A program made the translations under genes and the position numbers. A stretch of 64,000 nucleotides of DNA, taken from assembly GCF_030345795.1 (NCBI RefSeq), contig NZ_JAUALB010000001.1, forward strand, positions 5,076,001-5,140,000. Direction: 5' to 3'. The notes under the pieces are model-generated. The model searched no databases and was not told where the DNA came from. It saw only the letters and a program-made list of their open reading frames with translations. Position 1 is the first letter of the stretch. Each line of letters begins with the position of its first letter. Positions 26,939 to 35,279 of the stretch are shown here, piece by piece. The stretch is from Micromonospora sp. WMMA1363. Its GTDB lineage: Bacteria > Actinomycetota > Actinomycetes > Mycobacteriales > Micromonosporaceae.

Positions 26939-29041
26939 ATGTCCAACGCGCCTCCCCAACTCGTCGCTGACCGATACCGGCTGATTTCGCCGCTCGGTCA
27001 GGGTGGCATGGGTCGGGTGTGGAAGGCGCGCGACGAGGTGCTGCACCGGGATGTGGCAATCAAGGAACTCGTCCCGCCGCCCAGTCTCACCGATGAGGAA
27101 CGCCGCGAGATGCGGGAACGCTCGCTGCGGGAGGCGCGGGCCATCGCCCGGCTCAACCACATCAACGTCGTCCGCATCTTCGACGTGCTGCGCACCGACG
27201 GCGATCCGTGGATCGTGATGGAGTACGTCGCGTCGAAGTCTCTCCAGGACACCCTCACCGAGGAAGGGCCAGTGTCCCCGGCCCAGGCGGTCGAGATCGG
27301 GCTCGGTGTACTGGGCGCCCTGAAGGCGGCGCACAAGGCCGGCGTCATGCACCGCGACGTCAAACCCGGCAACGTGCTGCTCGGCAACGACGGCCGAGTG
27401 GTGCTGACCGATTTCGGTCTCGCCACGATCCCCGGAGACCCCAACGTGACCCGCACCGGGATGGTGCTCGGCTCTCCCGCATACATCGCGCCGGAGCGGG
27501 CCCGGGACGGCACCGCCGGACCGGAAGCGGATCTCTGGTCCCTGGGCGCGACCCTGTATGCGGCAGTCGAGGGTAAGTCCCCGTACGCGCGGCCGTCGGC
27601 GATCGCCACCCTCGCGGCGCTGGCCACCGAACCGCTGCCGCCGCCGAGGAACGCCGGGCCGCTGCGGCCGGTGCTCAACGGCCTGCTCCGCAAGGAACCG
27701 AACGACCGGATCACCGCCGAGGTGGCGGAGCGGCTACTGCGCCGCGCGCGTGGCAAACAATCGCGGAGTATTTCGCTGCTGGCTGGAGTGCGCCGGCCGG
27801 GGCCGAACGGCCGGCGCGAGCCGCGCCCTCCGGTGGTGCCCGCGCCACGACCGGCGGAGCGGCAGTCCGACAAGCTGACGACCCCGCCCGCTCCGCGTAC
27901 CCCGACGACTGGCGCCACCGCGGCGGCCGGTGCGGACGCGACCGCCAAGGTGACTCCGGCCGCGCCGGAGGTGGATCCGACGGCGAGGGTTGGGTCGTCG
28001 TCCGGTTCGGAGGTGGATCCGACGGCGAGGGTTGGGTCGTCGTCCGGTTCGGAGGTGGATCCGACGGCGAGGGTTGGGTCGTCGTCCGGTTCGGAGGTGG
28101 ATCCGACGGCGAGGGTTGGGTCGTCGTCGGGTTCGGAGGTGGATCCGACGGCGAGGGTTGGGTCGTCGTCGGGTTCGGAGGTGGATCCGACGGCGAGGGT
28201 TGCGTCGTCGTCCGGCCCGGAGCCCGACCCGACGACGAAGGTTGCGGAGGCCGCGCCGGCGGGCGTGGTGGACGACACGAAGGTCGAGGTGGCCGCGCCG
28301 TCCGTCCAGCCCGCGCCGGCGGAGCACGCACCGGTCCAACCGTCCGACGGTACGAAGTCCGCACTCACCCGTCGTAACCTGCTGATCGGTGTCGTGGTGG
28401 CCGTGCTGCTCCTCGGTCTCGCCGTGGTCGCGCCGCTGCTCGCCAACGACGACGGTGGCGACATCCCCGAACCCGGGGCGACGCCCCCCGTCGCGCCTAC
28501 CTCGGCCGCGCCGCCCACGTCAGCGCCGGACAGCCCGGCCCCGAGCGGCACCGCGCCGACGTCCGCTCCGGCCAGTCCCACGGCGGACCGAAACGCCCTG
28601 CCGGCAGGCTGGAAGCTCCACGAGGACCGCGCGGGATTCGCGCTGCCGCTGCCGGCGGGCTGGGCGCGGCGTGACGCCGGCACCAACACGGTCGTCTTCG
28701 ACGAGCCCAACGGTGTGCGTGAGCTGCTCGTCCAGTGGACGGACACGCCGAAGGCGGACGCCTACCGGGACTGGCAGCAGCTCGAACCGGCCCGCAAGAA
28801 CTATGTGCGCAACTATGAGTACATTGACATCAAGCGCTGCGACTACGGGCGGACCTGCGCGGACTGGGAGTGGCGGGAGACGCGGGACAACATGCGGATC
28901 CGGGTCCGCAACCGGGGTTTCGTGACAGCCAGTAATCGGGGGTATGCGCTGCGCTGGGAGGTTGCCGACCAGGACTGGGCGGCCAACCTGCCGAACTTCG
29001 ACCTGATCATGAAAGGCTTTCGACCGGACCGCCAGGACTGA
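26939..29041 (+). CDS. Membrane Ser/Thr protein kinase with DPTARV repeats
   Basis: Hanks-type kinase of 700 residues. The kinase domain (about 10-270) has GQGGMGRVW, Lys42, HRDVKPGNVL with Asp140, and DFG at 158-160. The linker contains six copies of a 14-residue repeat (EVDPTARVGSSSGS, residues 344-427) plus a degenerate seventh. A membrane helix at about 480-502 is followed by a Pro/Ser/Thr-rich spacer and an outer domain of about 150 residues resembling that of the kinase at 1847-3826. ATG 26939 follows TACCGT by seven nt (leaderless). The repeat Thr residues may be phosphorylation sites. An M50 protease gene follows 40 bp downstream. Confidence 0.92.
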   Translation: MSNAPPQLVADRYRLISPLGQGGMGRVWKARDEVLHRDVAIKELVPPPSLTDEERREMRERSLREARAIARLNHINVVRIFDVLRTDGDPWIVMEYVASKSLQDTLTEEGPVSPAQAVEIGLGVLGALKAAHKAGVMHRDVKPGNVLLGNDGRVVLTDFGLATIPGDPNVTRTGMVLGSPAYIAPERARDGTAGPEADLWSLGATLYAAVEGKSPYARPSAIATLAALATEPLPPPRNAGPLRPVLNGLLRKEPNDRITAEVAERLLRRARGKQSRSISLLAGVRRPGPNGRREPRPPVVPAPRPAERQSDKLTTPPAPRTPTTGATAAAGADATAKVTPAAPEVDPTARVGSSSGSEVDPTARVGSSSGSEVDPTARVGSSSGSEVDPTARVGSSSGSEVDPTARVGSSSGSEVDPTARVASSSGPEPDPTTKVAEAAPAGVVDDTKVEVAAPSVQPAPAEHAPVQPSDGTKSALTRRNLLIGVVVAVLLLGLAVVAPLLANDDGGDIPEPGATPPVAPTSAAPPTSAPDSPAPSGTAPTSAPASPTADRNALPAGWKLHEDRAGFALPLPAGWARRDAGTNTVVFDEPNGVRELLVQWTDTPKADAYRDWQQLEPARKNYVRNYEYIDIKRCDYGRTCADWEWRETRDNMRIRVRNRGFVTASNRGYALRWEVADQDWAANLPNFDLIMKGFRPDRQD
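27968..28219 (+). repeat. Six tandem 42-bp repeats inside the kinase gene
   Basis: Units start at 27968, 28010, 28052, 28094, 28136 and 28178, each GAGGTGGATCCGACGGCGAG followed by 22 more bases. Units 1-5 differ only at one or two bases (TCC/TCG for the same Ser); unit 6 diverges at its end, and a seventh, more altered unit follows. The unit length keeps the frame, so copy number can change without breaking the protein. Confidence 0.97.
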
Positions 29042-29081
29042 GGCCGCGGCCCGTGATCAAAGCAGGGTAGGCTCCCCGCCC

Positions 29082-29825
29082 ATGGTGGCGATCGACGGGC
29101 TGACCGACCTGTGGGACAAGCTGCTCGGCGCGCAGCCGGACCCACCCCCGCTGCTGGTGCTGCTCACCGGCCTGGCCGCGCTGGTGGTGGTCGCCACCCG
29201 GCTGCCCTGGCGGATCGGCCGCAACGCGATCACGATTGCGCACGAGGGCGGGCACGCCCTGGCCGCCCTGCTCACCGGTCGTCGGCTGCACGGCATCCGG
29301 CTGCACTCGGACACGTCCGGGCTCACCCTGTCCGCAGGTCGGCCCTCCGGCCCGGGCATGGTTCTCACGCTGCTCGCCGGCTATCTGGCCCCGCCACTGG
29401 TCGGCCTGGCCGGGGCCGGGATCCTCGGCGGCAACCGGATCACCCTGCTGCTCTGGATCTCCGTCGCACTGCTGTTCGCCATGCTGATCATGATCCGCAA
29501 CGTGTTCGGCGTGCTGTCACTGCTGGTCACCGGCGGCATTGTGCTCGTCGTCTCGTGGTACGCCAGCCCGCAGGTGCAGGCGGCGTTCGCCTACACCGGG
29601 GTCTGGTTCCTGCTGCTCGGTGGGTTCCGCCCCGTGGTCGAGTTGCAACGGCTGCGCGCCCGGGGCCGGATGCCGGCCTCCGACGCCGACCAACTGGCCG
29701 GCATCACCCCGTTCCCGCCGTTCTTCTGGGTCACGGTCTTCGCCCTGGTCAACCTGGCCGTACTGGCGATCGGCGCGGTTCTGCTCGCCGGTCCGATCCT
29801 CACCGGCGCCGGCCTCACCCGCTGA
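29082..29825 (+). CDS. M50-family membrane metalloprotease
   Basis: 247-residue polytopic protein with the zinc motif HEGGH (His54, Glu55, His58) inside the second hydrophobic region and the helix GYLAPPLVGLAGAG, which matches the family's GYLGPS-type segment. M50B-like proteins in actinobacteria are site-2-type proteases cutting membrane-bound regulators, though many are uncharacterised. It follows the repeat-containing kinase by 40 bp on the same strand. A TAGGCT box lies eight nt upstream of its ATG, so it may also have its own promoter. A second zinc-ligand motif (NPDG type) is not obvious. Confidence 0.82.
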   Translation: MVAIDGLTDLWDKLLGAQPDPPPLLVLLTGLAALVVVATRLPWRIGRNAITIAHEGGHALAALLTGRRLHGIRLHSDTSGLTLSAGRPSGPGMVLTLLAGYLAPPLVGLAGAGILGGNRITLLLWISVALLFAMLIMIRNVFGVLSLLVTGGIVLVVSWYASPQVQAAFAYTGVWFLLLGGFRPVVELQRLRARGRMPASDADQLAGITPFPPFFWVTVFALVNLAVLAIGAVLLAGPILTGAGLTR

Positions 29826-30147
29826 CCGCGGTCACCAGGCGCGAGGCGCCGGCATAGAAGCCGCGACGCGCGGTGGCCGCCTGCGTGATGGCACGGGCGG
29901 AGAGCCGCTCGGGCGGGACCGAACCGGGCGGGGCGCGCCGGTGCGCAGGCAGGGGCACGACAGATCCGGCCCGGGGAGTTCCCGCGCCGGGACCTGGCCC
30001 GGCTGCTGGGCTGAGCACCGCCGGAGACCGGAGGAACCCGCGGGACGCGGGCGACTGTCCGCTGGCGTTGCGTCTCCGGCGACCGTCGGCGGGCGGTGCA
30101 CTGTCGGCGGGCGGTGCCACTGTCGCGGCGGGAGTAAGCGCGATCCC
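29826..30147. other. Intergenic region between M50 gene and accD
   Basis: About 320 bp between converging genes. No frame looks convincing on either strand. It ends at the accD terminator hairpin. Nothing else recognised. Confidence 0.5.
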
Positions 30148-30186
30148 GGGTGGTGCCGTGCACCCGCTGGGAGCACGGCACCACCC
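30148..30186 (-). terminator. Terminator of accD
   Basis: Perfect 14-bp stem GGGTGGTGCCGTGC (30148-30161) with 30173-30186 around an 11-nt loop, 10 nt beyond the accD stop codon. It separates accD from the oppositely oriented M50 and kinase genes, and thus from accE. Confidence 0.75.
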
Positions 30187-30196
30187 GACGTCTGCG

Positions 30197-31780
30197 CTAC
30201 AGCGGGATGTTGCCGTGCTTCTTCGGGGGCAGGGTCTCGCGCTTGGTTCTCAGCACCCGCAGGGCGCGGACGACCTGCGCCCGGGTCTCGTGCGGCGGGA
30301 TGACCGAGTCGATGTACCCGCGCTCGGCGGCGATGTACGGGTTGGCCAGGGTGTCCTCGTACTCGGCGATCCTTTCGGCGCGCACCGCGGCCGGGTCCTC
30401 GGCGGCGCCCAACTCCTGCCGGTAGAGGATGTTGACCGCGCCCTGGGCCCCCATCACCGCGATCTGCGCGGTCGGCCAGGCGAAGTTCAGGTCCGCGCCG
30501 AGGTGCTTGGAGCCCATGACGTCGTACGCGCCGCCGTAGGCCTTGCGGGTGATGACGGTGACCTTTCCGACGGTGGCCTCGGCGTACGCGTAGATGAGCT
30601 TCGCACCGCGCCGGATGATGCCGTCCCACTCCTGGCCGGTGCCGGGCAGGAAGCCGGGGACGTCCACGAAGGTCAGCACCGGGATGTTGAATGCGTCGCA
30701 GGTGCGTACGAACCGGGCGGCCTTCTCACTGGCGGCGATGTCCAGTGTGCCGGCGAAGTGCATCGGCTGGTTTGCCACCACACCGACCGGGCGGCCCTCG
30801 ACGCGGCCGTAGCCGATGACGAGGTTCTGCGCGTACAGCGGCTGCACCTCGAGGAACTCGCCGTCGTCGAGGACGTGCTCGATGACGCGGTGCATGTCGT
30901 ACGGCTGGTTGGCCGAGTCGGGGATCAAGGTGTCCAGTTCCCGGTCCTCGTCGGTGACGTCGAGGTCTGGGTCGACCGGGTGGACGACCGGCTCGTCCAG
31001 GTTGTTCGACGGCAGGTACGACAGCAACGCCTTGACGTAGTCGATCGCGTCCTCCTCGTCCGTGGCGAGGTAGTGCGCGTTGCCGCTGCGGCTGTTGTGG
31101 GTCCGGGCGCCGCCCAGTTCCTCCATCGCCACGTCCTCGCCGGTGACCGTCTTGATGACGTCGGGGCCGGTGATGAACATGTGGGAGGTCTGGTCGACCA
31201 TAACGGTGAAGTCGGTGACCGCCGGGGAGTAGACGGCGCCGCCGGCGCACGGGCCCATGATCAGCGAGATCTGCGGGATGACGCCACTGGCCCGGACGTT
31301 GCGGAAGAAGATCTCGCCGTAGAGGCCGAGCGAGGCGACGCCCTCCTGGATCCGGGCGCCACCGGAGTCGTTGATGCCGACGACCGGGCAGCCGATCTTC
31401 ATGGCCAGGTCCATCACCTTGACGATCTTCTCGCCGAAGACCTCGCCGAGGGAGCCGCCGAAGACGGTGAAGTCCTGCGCGAAGACGCAGACCTGCCGAC
31501 CGTCGACGGTGCCGTAGCCGGTGATCACCCCGTCGCCGTAGGGGCGGGTCTTCGCCAGTCCGAAGGTGGTCGACCGGTGGCGGGCAAGCTCGTCCAGTTC
31601 GACGAAGGAGCCCTCGTCGAGCAGCAGCTCGATCCGCTCACGTGCGGTCCTCTTGCCCCTCGCGTGCTGCTTCTCGACGGCGCGTGCCGACCCGGCGTGT
31701 ACTGCCTCGTCGATTCGACGCTCCAGGTCCGCCAGCTTGCCCGCGGTGCTGTGGATGTTGATCCCGGTCTCGGTAGTCAC
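30197..31780 (-). CDS. accD: Acyl-CoA carboxylase beta (carboxyltransferase) subunit
   Basis: 527-residue carboxyltransferase of the propionyl/acetyl-CoA carboxylase beta type (AccD5/PccB-like). Both crotonase-like halves are present: oxyanion-hole regions [10 protein letters not shown] with [12 protein letters not shown] in the N-half, and [13 protein letters not shown] with [10 protein letters not shown] in the C-half. It ends in the conserved KHGNIPL. It transfers CO2 from biotin on AccA to acyl-CoA. GTG 31780 follows TATATT by six nt, so the mRNA is probably leaderless. It diverges from birA, linking carboxylase and biotin ligase expression. Specificity for acetyl- versus propionyl-CoA is not certain from sequence. 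Confidence 0.96.
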   Translation of the reverse strand: MTTETGINIHSTAGKLADLERRIDEAVHAGSARAVEKQHARGKRTARERIELLLDEGSFVELDELARHRSTTFGLAKTRPYGDGVITGYGTVDGRQVCVFAQDFTVFGGSLGEVFGEKIVKVMDLAMKIGCPVVGINDSGGARIQEGVASLGLYGEIFFRNVRASGVIPQISLIMGPCAGGAVYSPAVTDFTVMVDQTSHMFITGPDVIKTVTGEDVAMEELGGARTHNSRSGNAHYLATDEEDAIDYVKALLSYLPSNNLDEPVVHPVDPDLDVTDEDRELDTLIPDSANQPYDMHRVIEHVLDDGEFLEVQPLYAQNLVIGYGRVEGRPVGVVANQPMHFAGTLDIAASEKAARFVRTCDAFNIPVLTFVDVPGFLPGTGQEWDGIIRRGAKLIYAYAEATVGKVTVITRKAYGGAYDVMGSKHLGADLNFAWPTAQIAVMGAQGAVNILYRQELGAAEDPAAVRAERIAEYEDTLANPYIAAERGYIDSVIPPHETRAQVVRALRVLRTKRETLPPKKHGNIPL

Positions 31781-31786
31781 CCAGGG

Positions 31787-31859
31787 AATATAACGATGGT
31801 TCAGGTGCGGGCCGCTGTGCAGTACACCTCACTGCACCTGTTGGCGGGGCCCGTAGGCT
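31787..31859. promoter_or_regulatory. Divergent accD/birA promoter with two inverted repeats
   Basis: accD -10 TATATT (minus, 31787-31792) and birA -10 TAGGCT (31854-31859) both lie six nt from their start codons. ATAAC-GATG-GTTCA at 31790-31803 overlaps the accD -10 and resembles the BioQ-type biotin operator (TGAAC-N3-GTTAC) but with a 4-nt spacer. A second perfect repeat, GTGCAGT (31817-31823) and ACTGCAC (31831-31837), overlaps the expected birA -35. Regulator identity is inference. Confidence 0.55.
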
Positions 31860-31865
31860 GGCGGG

Positions 31866-32741
31866 ATGCCGGGCTCCCCGTACACCGATCTGGACCGCCC
31901 GCCGCTGTCGGTGACCCGGCTGCGGCGGGCGTTGGTCGCGCCGCACGGTCCCTGGGCCCGACTGGAGTTGCGCACCGAGACCGGTTCGACCAACGCGGAC
32001 GCGGTCGAGGCCGCCCGCTCCGGTGAGCCGGAGGGTCTGGTGGTGGTCGCGGAGCGGCAGACCGCCGGCCGTGGGCGGCGGGGCCGGGCGTGGCAGTCGC
32101 CCGCCCGGGCGGGCATCGCGACCAGCGTGCTGCTCCGGCCGGGGGAGGCGGTGCCCGACCGTGGCTGGCCGCCGGCGCCTCCGGCGGCGTACGGCTGGCT
32201 GTCACTGCTCGCCGGTGTGGCCCTGGTCGAGGCGGTGGCCCGGCTGGCCGAGCTGGACGCCACCCTCAAGTGGCCGAACGACCTGCTGCTCGGTGACGCC
32301 AAGTGCGCCGGGATCCTCGCCGAGGCGGTGCCCGCGGCGAGGCCGGCTGAGCCGCCCGCGGTGGTCCTCGGTATCGGTCTGAACGTCACCCTCCGTGCCG
32401 ACGAGCTGCCGGAGAACCACACCGGTCTGTCGGCCACCTCGCTGCAACGTGCCGGTGCTGCGGCTACCGACCGGGATCCACTGCTGCGTGCCCTGCTGCG
32501 CGGGGTCGCCGACTGGTACGGCCGTTGGCGTGCTGCGGGGGGCGACGCTGTCGACAGTGGGCTGCACGACGCCTACCTGGCGTCGTGTGTCACGGTCGGC
32601 AGGCGGGTCCGGGTGCTGCTGCCCGACGGCGGCGAGCTGACCGGGACCGCGACGGGCGTCGACCCCGAGGGACACCTCCTGGTCACCACCCCAGCCGGCG
32701 ACCACCGTCTCACCGCCGGCGACGTCCGCCACCTCCGCTGA
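31866..32741 (+). CDS. birA: Biotin--[acetyl-CoA-carboxylase] ligase
   Basis: 291-residue biotin protein ligase that activates biotin with ATP and attaches it to the carrier domain of AccA. The biotinyl-AMP loop reads GRGRRGRAWQSP, the active-site core KWPNDLLLG is followed by KCAGILAEA, and the C-terminal SH3-like domain contains VGRRVRVLLPDG. There is no N-terminal helix-turn-helix, so it is a non-regulatory class I ligase. ATG 31866 lies six nt after TAGGCT (leaderless). It is divergent from accD. Confidence 0.95.
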   Translation: MPGSPYTDLDRPPLSVTRLRRALVAPHGPWARLELRTETGSTNADAVEAARSGEPEGLVVVAERQTAGRGRRGRAWQSPARAGIATSVLLRPGEAVPDRGWPPAPPAAYGWLSLLAGVALVEAVARLAELDATLKWPNDLLLGDAKCAGILAEAVPAARPAEPPAVVLGIGLNVTLRADELPENHTGLSATSLQRAGAAATDRDPLLRALLRGVADWYGRWRAAGGDAVDSGLHDAYLASCVTVGRRVRVLLPDGGELTGTATGVDPEGHLLVTTPAGDHRLTAGDVRHLR

Positions 32742-32935
32742 TCGCTCGCCGGGGCGGGTCACCGGTGCTTCCGGCGATCCGGCGGTTGCTACCGGCGCGT
32801 AATCCGCGGAGGCCGCAGAAGGCTTGCGGGAGTGCGAGGTCGCGGAGGCCGGGTGGGTCTGTCCGCGCGGCTGATCGTCCGCCGGGGTGCGCGCCGGTTA
32901 CCGTCTGCGCGTCCGGTTCTGTGATGGAGGTTTCC

Positions 32936-33505
32936 GTGGCGTTCCCCGAGGACGTGCTCACCGAGGACGAGCATGTCGTGCTGCACCTGCACCCGCACTG
33001 GAGGGCCTTGGTCCGGCCGGTCGCGGTGGTGGTGCTCGCCGTCGCCGTGCTGGCGGCGGCCGTGGTCCTGTTGCCGTCCGGTGGGGTCGGGTTGGTCGCG
33101 CTGGCCGTGCTCGGTGGGCTGGCACTGCTGGTGGTGCTCTGGTTCGCGTTCTGGCCGTTCCTGGTCTGGCGCACCACGCACTATCTGTTCACCGACGAGC
33201 GGGTGCTGATCCAGCAGGGCGTGCTCTCCCGGGACCGTCGGGACATCCCGCTGACCCGGGTCAACGACCACGCGATGAACCAGCGGTTCAGCGAGCGGCT
33301 CTTCGGCTGCGGCACCCTCACCATCGAGTCCGCCGGCGAGCGCGGACAGTCGGTGCTGCACGACGTGCCGCAGGTGGAGCGGGTCCAGACCACGCTGTAC
33401 GAGTTGGTGGAGGCCCACCACGACAAGCACTCCCTCGGCGACGCCGAGATGCGGGACATTCTCGCCGACGTCCAGGACGGCAGGCCGCTTCGCGAGCCGA
33501 ACTGA
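32936..33505 (+). CDS. Membrane protein with bacterial PH domain (bPH2/YdbS-like)
   Basis: 189 residues. Two adjacent membrane helices occupy about residues 28-80 (Val/Leu/Ala-rich), followed by a bPH2 domain starting at RTTHYLFTDERVLIQQGVLSRDRRDIPLTRV, here cited in part, with GCGTLTIESAGERGQ near its end. The family's role is unknown; relatives sit at the inner membrane and some are linked to stress or vesicle-like functions. GTG 32936 has GGAGG five nt upstream; the overlapping ATG at 32924 lacks a site. Confidence 0.85.
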   Translation: MAFPEDVLTEDEHVVLHLHPHWRALVRPVAVVVLAVAVLAAAVVLLPSGGVGLVALAVLGGLALLVVLWFAFWPFLVWRTTHYLFTDERVLIQQGVLSRDRRDIPLTRVNDHAMNQRFSERLFGCGTLTIESAGERGQSVLHDVPQVERVQTTLYELVEAHHDKHSLGDAEMRDILADVQDGRPLREPN

Positions 33506-33589
33506 CGGTGGCGTGCGGCGCGGCCGGTCGACGAGGCCGTTCCGTTCGGGCCGGGTCGTGCCCCTGCTGGCCGGCCGCCTCGCCACACC

Positions 33590-34276
33590 TCAGGGGCGGC
33601 GGCCGCGGCGGGTGCTGGCCTGGAGTTCGGCGGCGATCTCGGCTGCCAGCTCCCGATCCAGGGCGTCGCGTGGCACCGCTGGGGTCTGCACCGATGCGTC
33701 GGGTGGCTGCCGGGTGCCCGGCGGTGGCTGTGCCTCCTCCAGCTCGGAGACCGACTCCGCCAGCTCGGCCACGGGGTCCATCTCGGCCATGGTGTCCCAT
33801 TCGTCGCGGGGGATGGTGTGCCAGGTGTCTGCCGCGTGCGCGGGGGCCGGCTGGAAGACGAACGTGCGGTACGACCAGAATCGGAAGAGCGTGGCGAGCC
33901 CGATGCCGCAGGTCTTGGCGAGGTTCAGGGCCAGCAGGCTGGTGAGACCGAACCCGTACTTGGCGAGGGCCAGCACGCCCAGCTCGATGAGGAGACCGAC
34001 GCCGTTGAATAGGAAGAATAGGGCGTATTCGCGCCTCATCGCCGATTTCGGGCGGTCGCGGTACGTCCAGTGACGATTCATCAGATATGACGTGATCGTC
34101 GCCACGATGGTCGCGACAATCGCCGCCTTCAGCTGGCCGTCCTGAAACACGGTGAGTGCCAGGGCGTTGAACACCACGTAATTGATGACGGTGTTGGCGC
34201 CGCCGACGATGCCGAATTTGAGCGCCTCGCTGATGAACTTTCGCCAGCGCTCGGGCAGGAGACGGACAGGACGCAT
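33590..34276 (-). CDS. GtrA-family membrane protein (1)
   Basis: 228 residues with four membrane helices (about 15-140) in the GtrA pattern: FGIVGGANTVINYVVFNAL at the first helix, the loop MNRHWTYRD, then EYALFFLFNGVGLLIELGVL and GLATLFRFWSYRTFVF. A hydrophilic acidic and Pro-rich tail of about 80 residues follows. GtrA proteins flip or help transfer lipid-linked sugars for wall polysaccharides. ATG 34276 has AAGG eight nt upstream; GTG 34285 is an alternative. A paralogue lies just upstream on the same strand. Confidence 0.88.
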   Translation of the reverse strand: MRPVRLLPERWRKFISEALKFGIVGGANTVINYVVFNALALTVFQDGQLKAAIVATIVATITSYLMNRHWTYRDRPKSAMRREYALFFLFNGVGLLIELGVLALAKYGFGLTSLLALNLAKTCGIGLATLFRFWSYRTFVFQPAPAHAADTWHTIPRDEWDTMAEMDPVAELAESVSELEEAQPPPGTRQPPDASVQTPAVPRDALDRELAAEIAAELQASTRRGRRP

Positions 34277-34339
34277 GCGGGACACCTTAGGGCTGTTGGC
34301 GGGGAGAACTGGCCCCGGCTCGACGAGGTGGGCGTCAGA

Positions 34340-34870
34340 TCACGCCGCGCGTCGGTCGGTCTTCACCTCAGGCGCAGACGGAGTTCCCGCCTCGACGAAG
34401 ACGAACCGTCGGTAGGACCAGAATCGGAAGAGTGTCGCCAGCCCCGTGCCGACGATGTAGCTGGCGATGTTGTCCGCCAGCGGGGTCTGGAAGACCTGCG
34501 GCCAGACCTGGCCCAGCCCGTAGCGGCTGATTGCCAGGCATGCCACCGTGATGCCGAGGCCCACCCCGTTGAAGAGGAAGAACAGGGCGTACTCGCGGGC
34601 CGGGTTGGGACCCCGGCGGTGCCGCCAGGTCCAGAACCGGTTGCCGAGGAAGGCCAAGGTCGCCGCGACCACCGTGGAGATGGTCTTCGCGGTTACCTGC
34701 TCGACGCCCTGCGCGGCGGTCAGGACGTTGAACAGCGCGAAATCGAGCAGGAAGGCGACCCCGCCCACGGTGGCGAACTTGCTCATCTCCCGGACGAGGT
34801 GACCGAAGCGGTCGATCAGGGAGCGGAGCAGACCTGGGCGGGTCTGTCGGGGGTTGGGCTCCCCGATCAT
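34340..34870 (-). CDS. GtrA-family membrane protein (2)
   Basis: 176 residues, paralogue of the adjacent GtrA gene: it shares EYALFFLFNGVGL and GLATLFRFWSYRRFVF. Four helices begin at FATVGGVAFLLDFALFN. ATG 34870 is chosen at the start of family homology, with GAGGTGG nine nt upstream. It has a short tail compared with its neighbour. Tandem GtrA genes may form a hetero-oligomer or handle different lipid-sugar substrates. A 410-bp region separates it from divergent pckG. Confidence 0.87.
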   Translation of the reverse strand: MIGEPNPRQTRPGLLRSLIDRFGHLVREMSKFATVGGVAFLLDFALFNVLTAAQGVEQVTAKTISTVVAATLAFLGNRFWTWRHRRGPNPAREYALFFLFNGVGLGITVACLAISRYGLGQVWPQVFQTPLADNIASYIVGTGLATLFRFWSYRRFVFVEAGTPSAPEVKTDRRAA

Positions 34871-35279
34871 CGTCGCGGCCACCTCGCGAGCGTACCGGCT
34901 GTGGGCTCGCCGTACCGGTAGCAACGGCGAGCGGCGCAGCCCACGACGGTGTCGATGAGCGGAGCGTAACGAACCGCCTGGCGCTGTGGAGGGGTTTCGA
35001 CGGGACCCGTCGGGCGAGCCTCCGGCATCGGACGGCGGCGCCATCTGTTCCGAGGTTCGCCGCAGGGTTTGCGTGAAACTGCGCGCGAAAGCGGGTATCA
35101 GCTCGTGATGCCGCAGCGTGGCCGTACCTTGTGCAGTTCTTCACAACCAGTCCCACTGACTGTCCGACGCGACCCGGTTTACGCTGAGGCCAATCCCAGG
35201 TTTCCACGAAGGCGACGCTCAGTCGTCATGAGTCGTGCACCCCATAGACCGGTCAGCGTCGACCACAAGGAGATGTGTC
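34871..35279. other. Intergenic region between GtrA and pckG
   Basis: About 410 bp between diverging genes. It contains the pckG promoter (35156-35185) and a long untranslated leader. Nothing recognisable as a riboswitch or small gene was seen in the left part. Confidence 0.5.
35156..35185 (+). promoter_or_regulatory. Promoter of pckG
   Basis: -35 CTGACT (35156-35161) and -10 TACGCT (35180-35185) with an 18-nt spacer, implying a start near 35192 and an 88-nt leader. AAGGAGA at 35267-35273 is the ribosome binding site, six nt before ATG 35280. This differs from the leaderless pattern seen at many neighbours. Confidence 0.55.

Noticed and set aside
27968-28219. Regular repeats considered as a CRISPR array
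   Set aside because: Units are directly tandem without spacers, in frame and translated within a kinase gene.
29873-32026. A 717-codon open frame on the plus strand opposite accD
   Set aside because: It mirrors the accD gene in the antisense direction; such long antisense frames are an artefact of GC-biased third positions. The protein has no recognisable family and accD is unmistakable.
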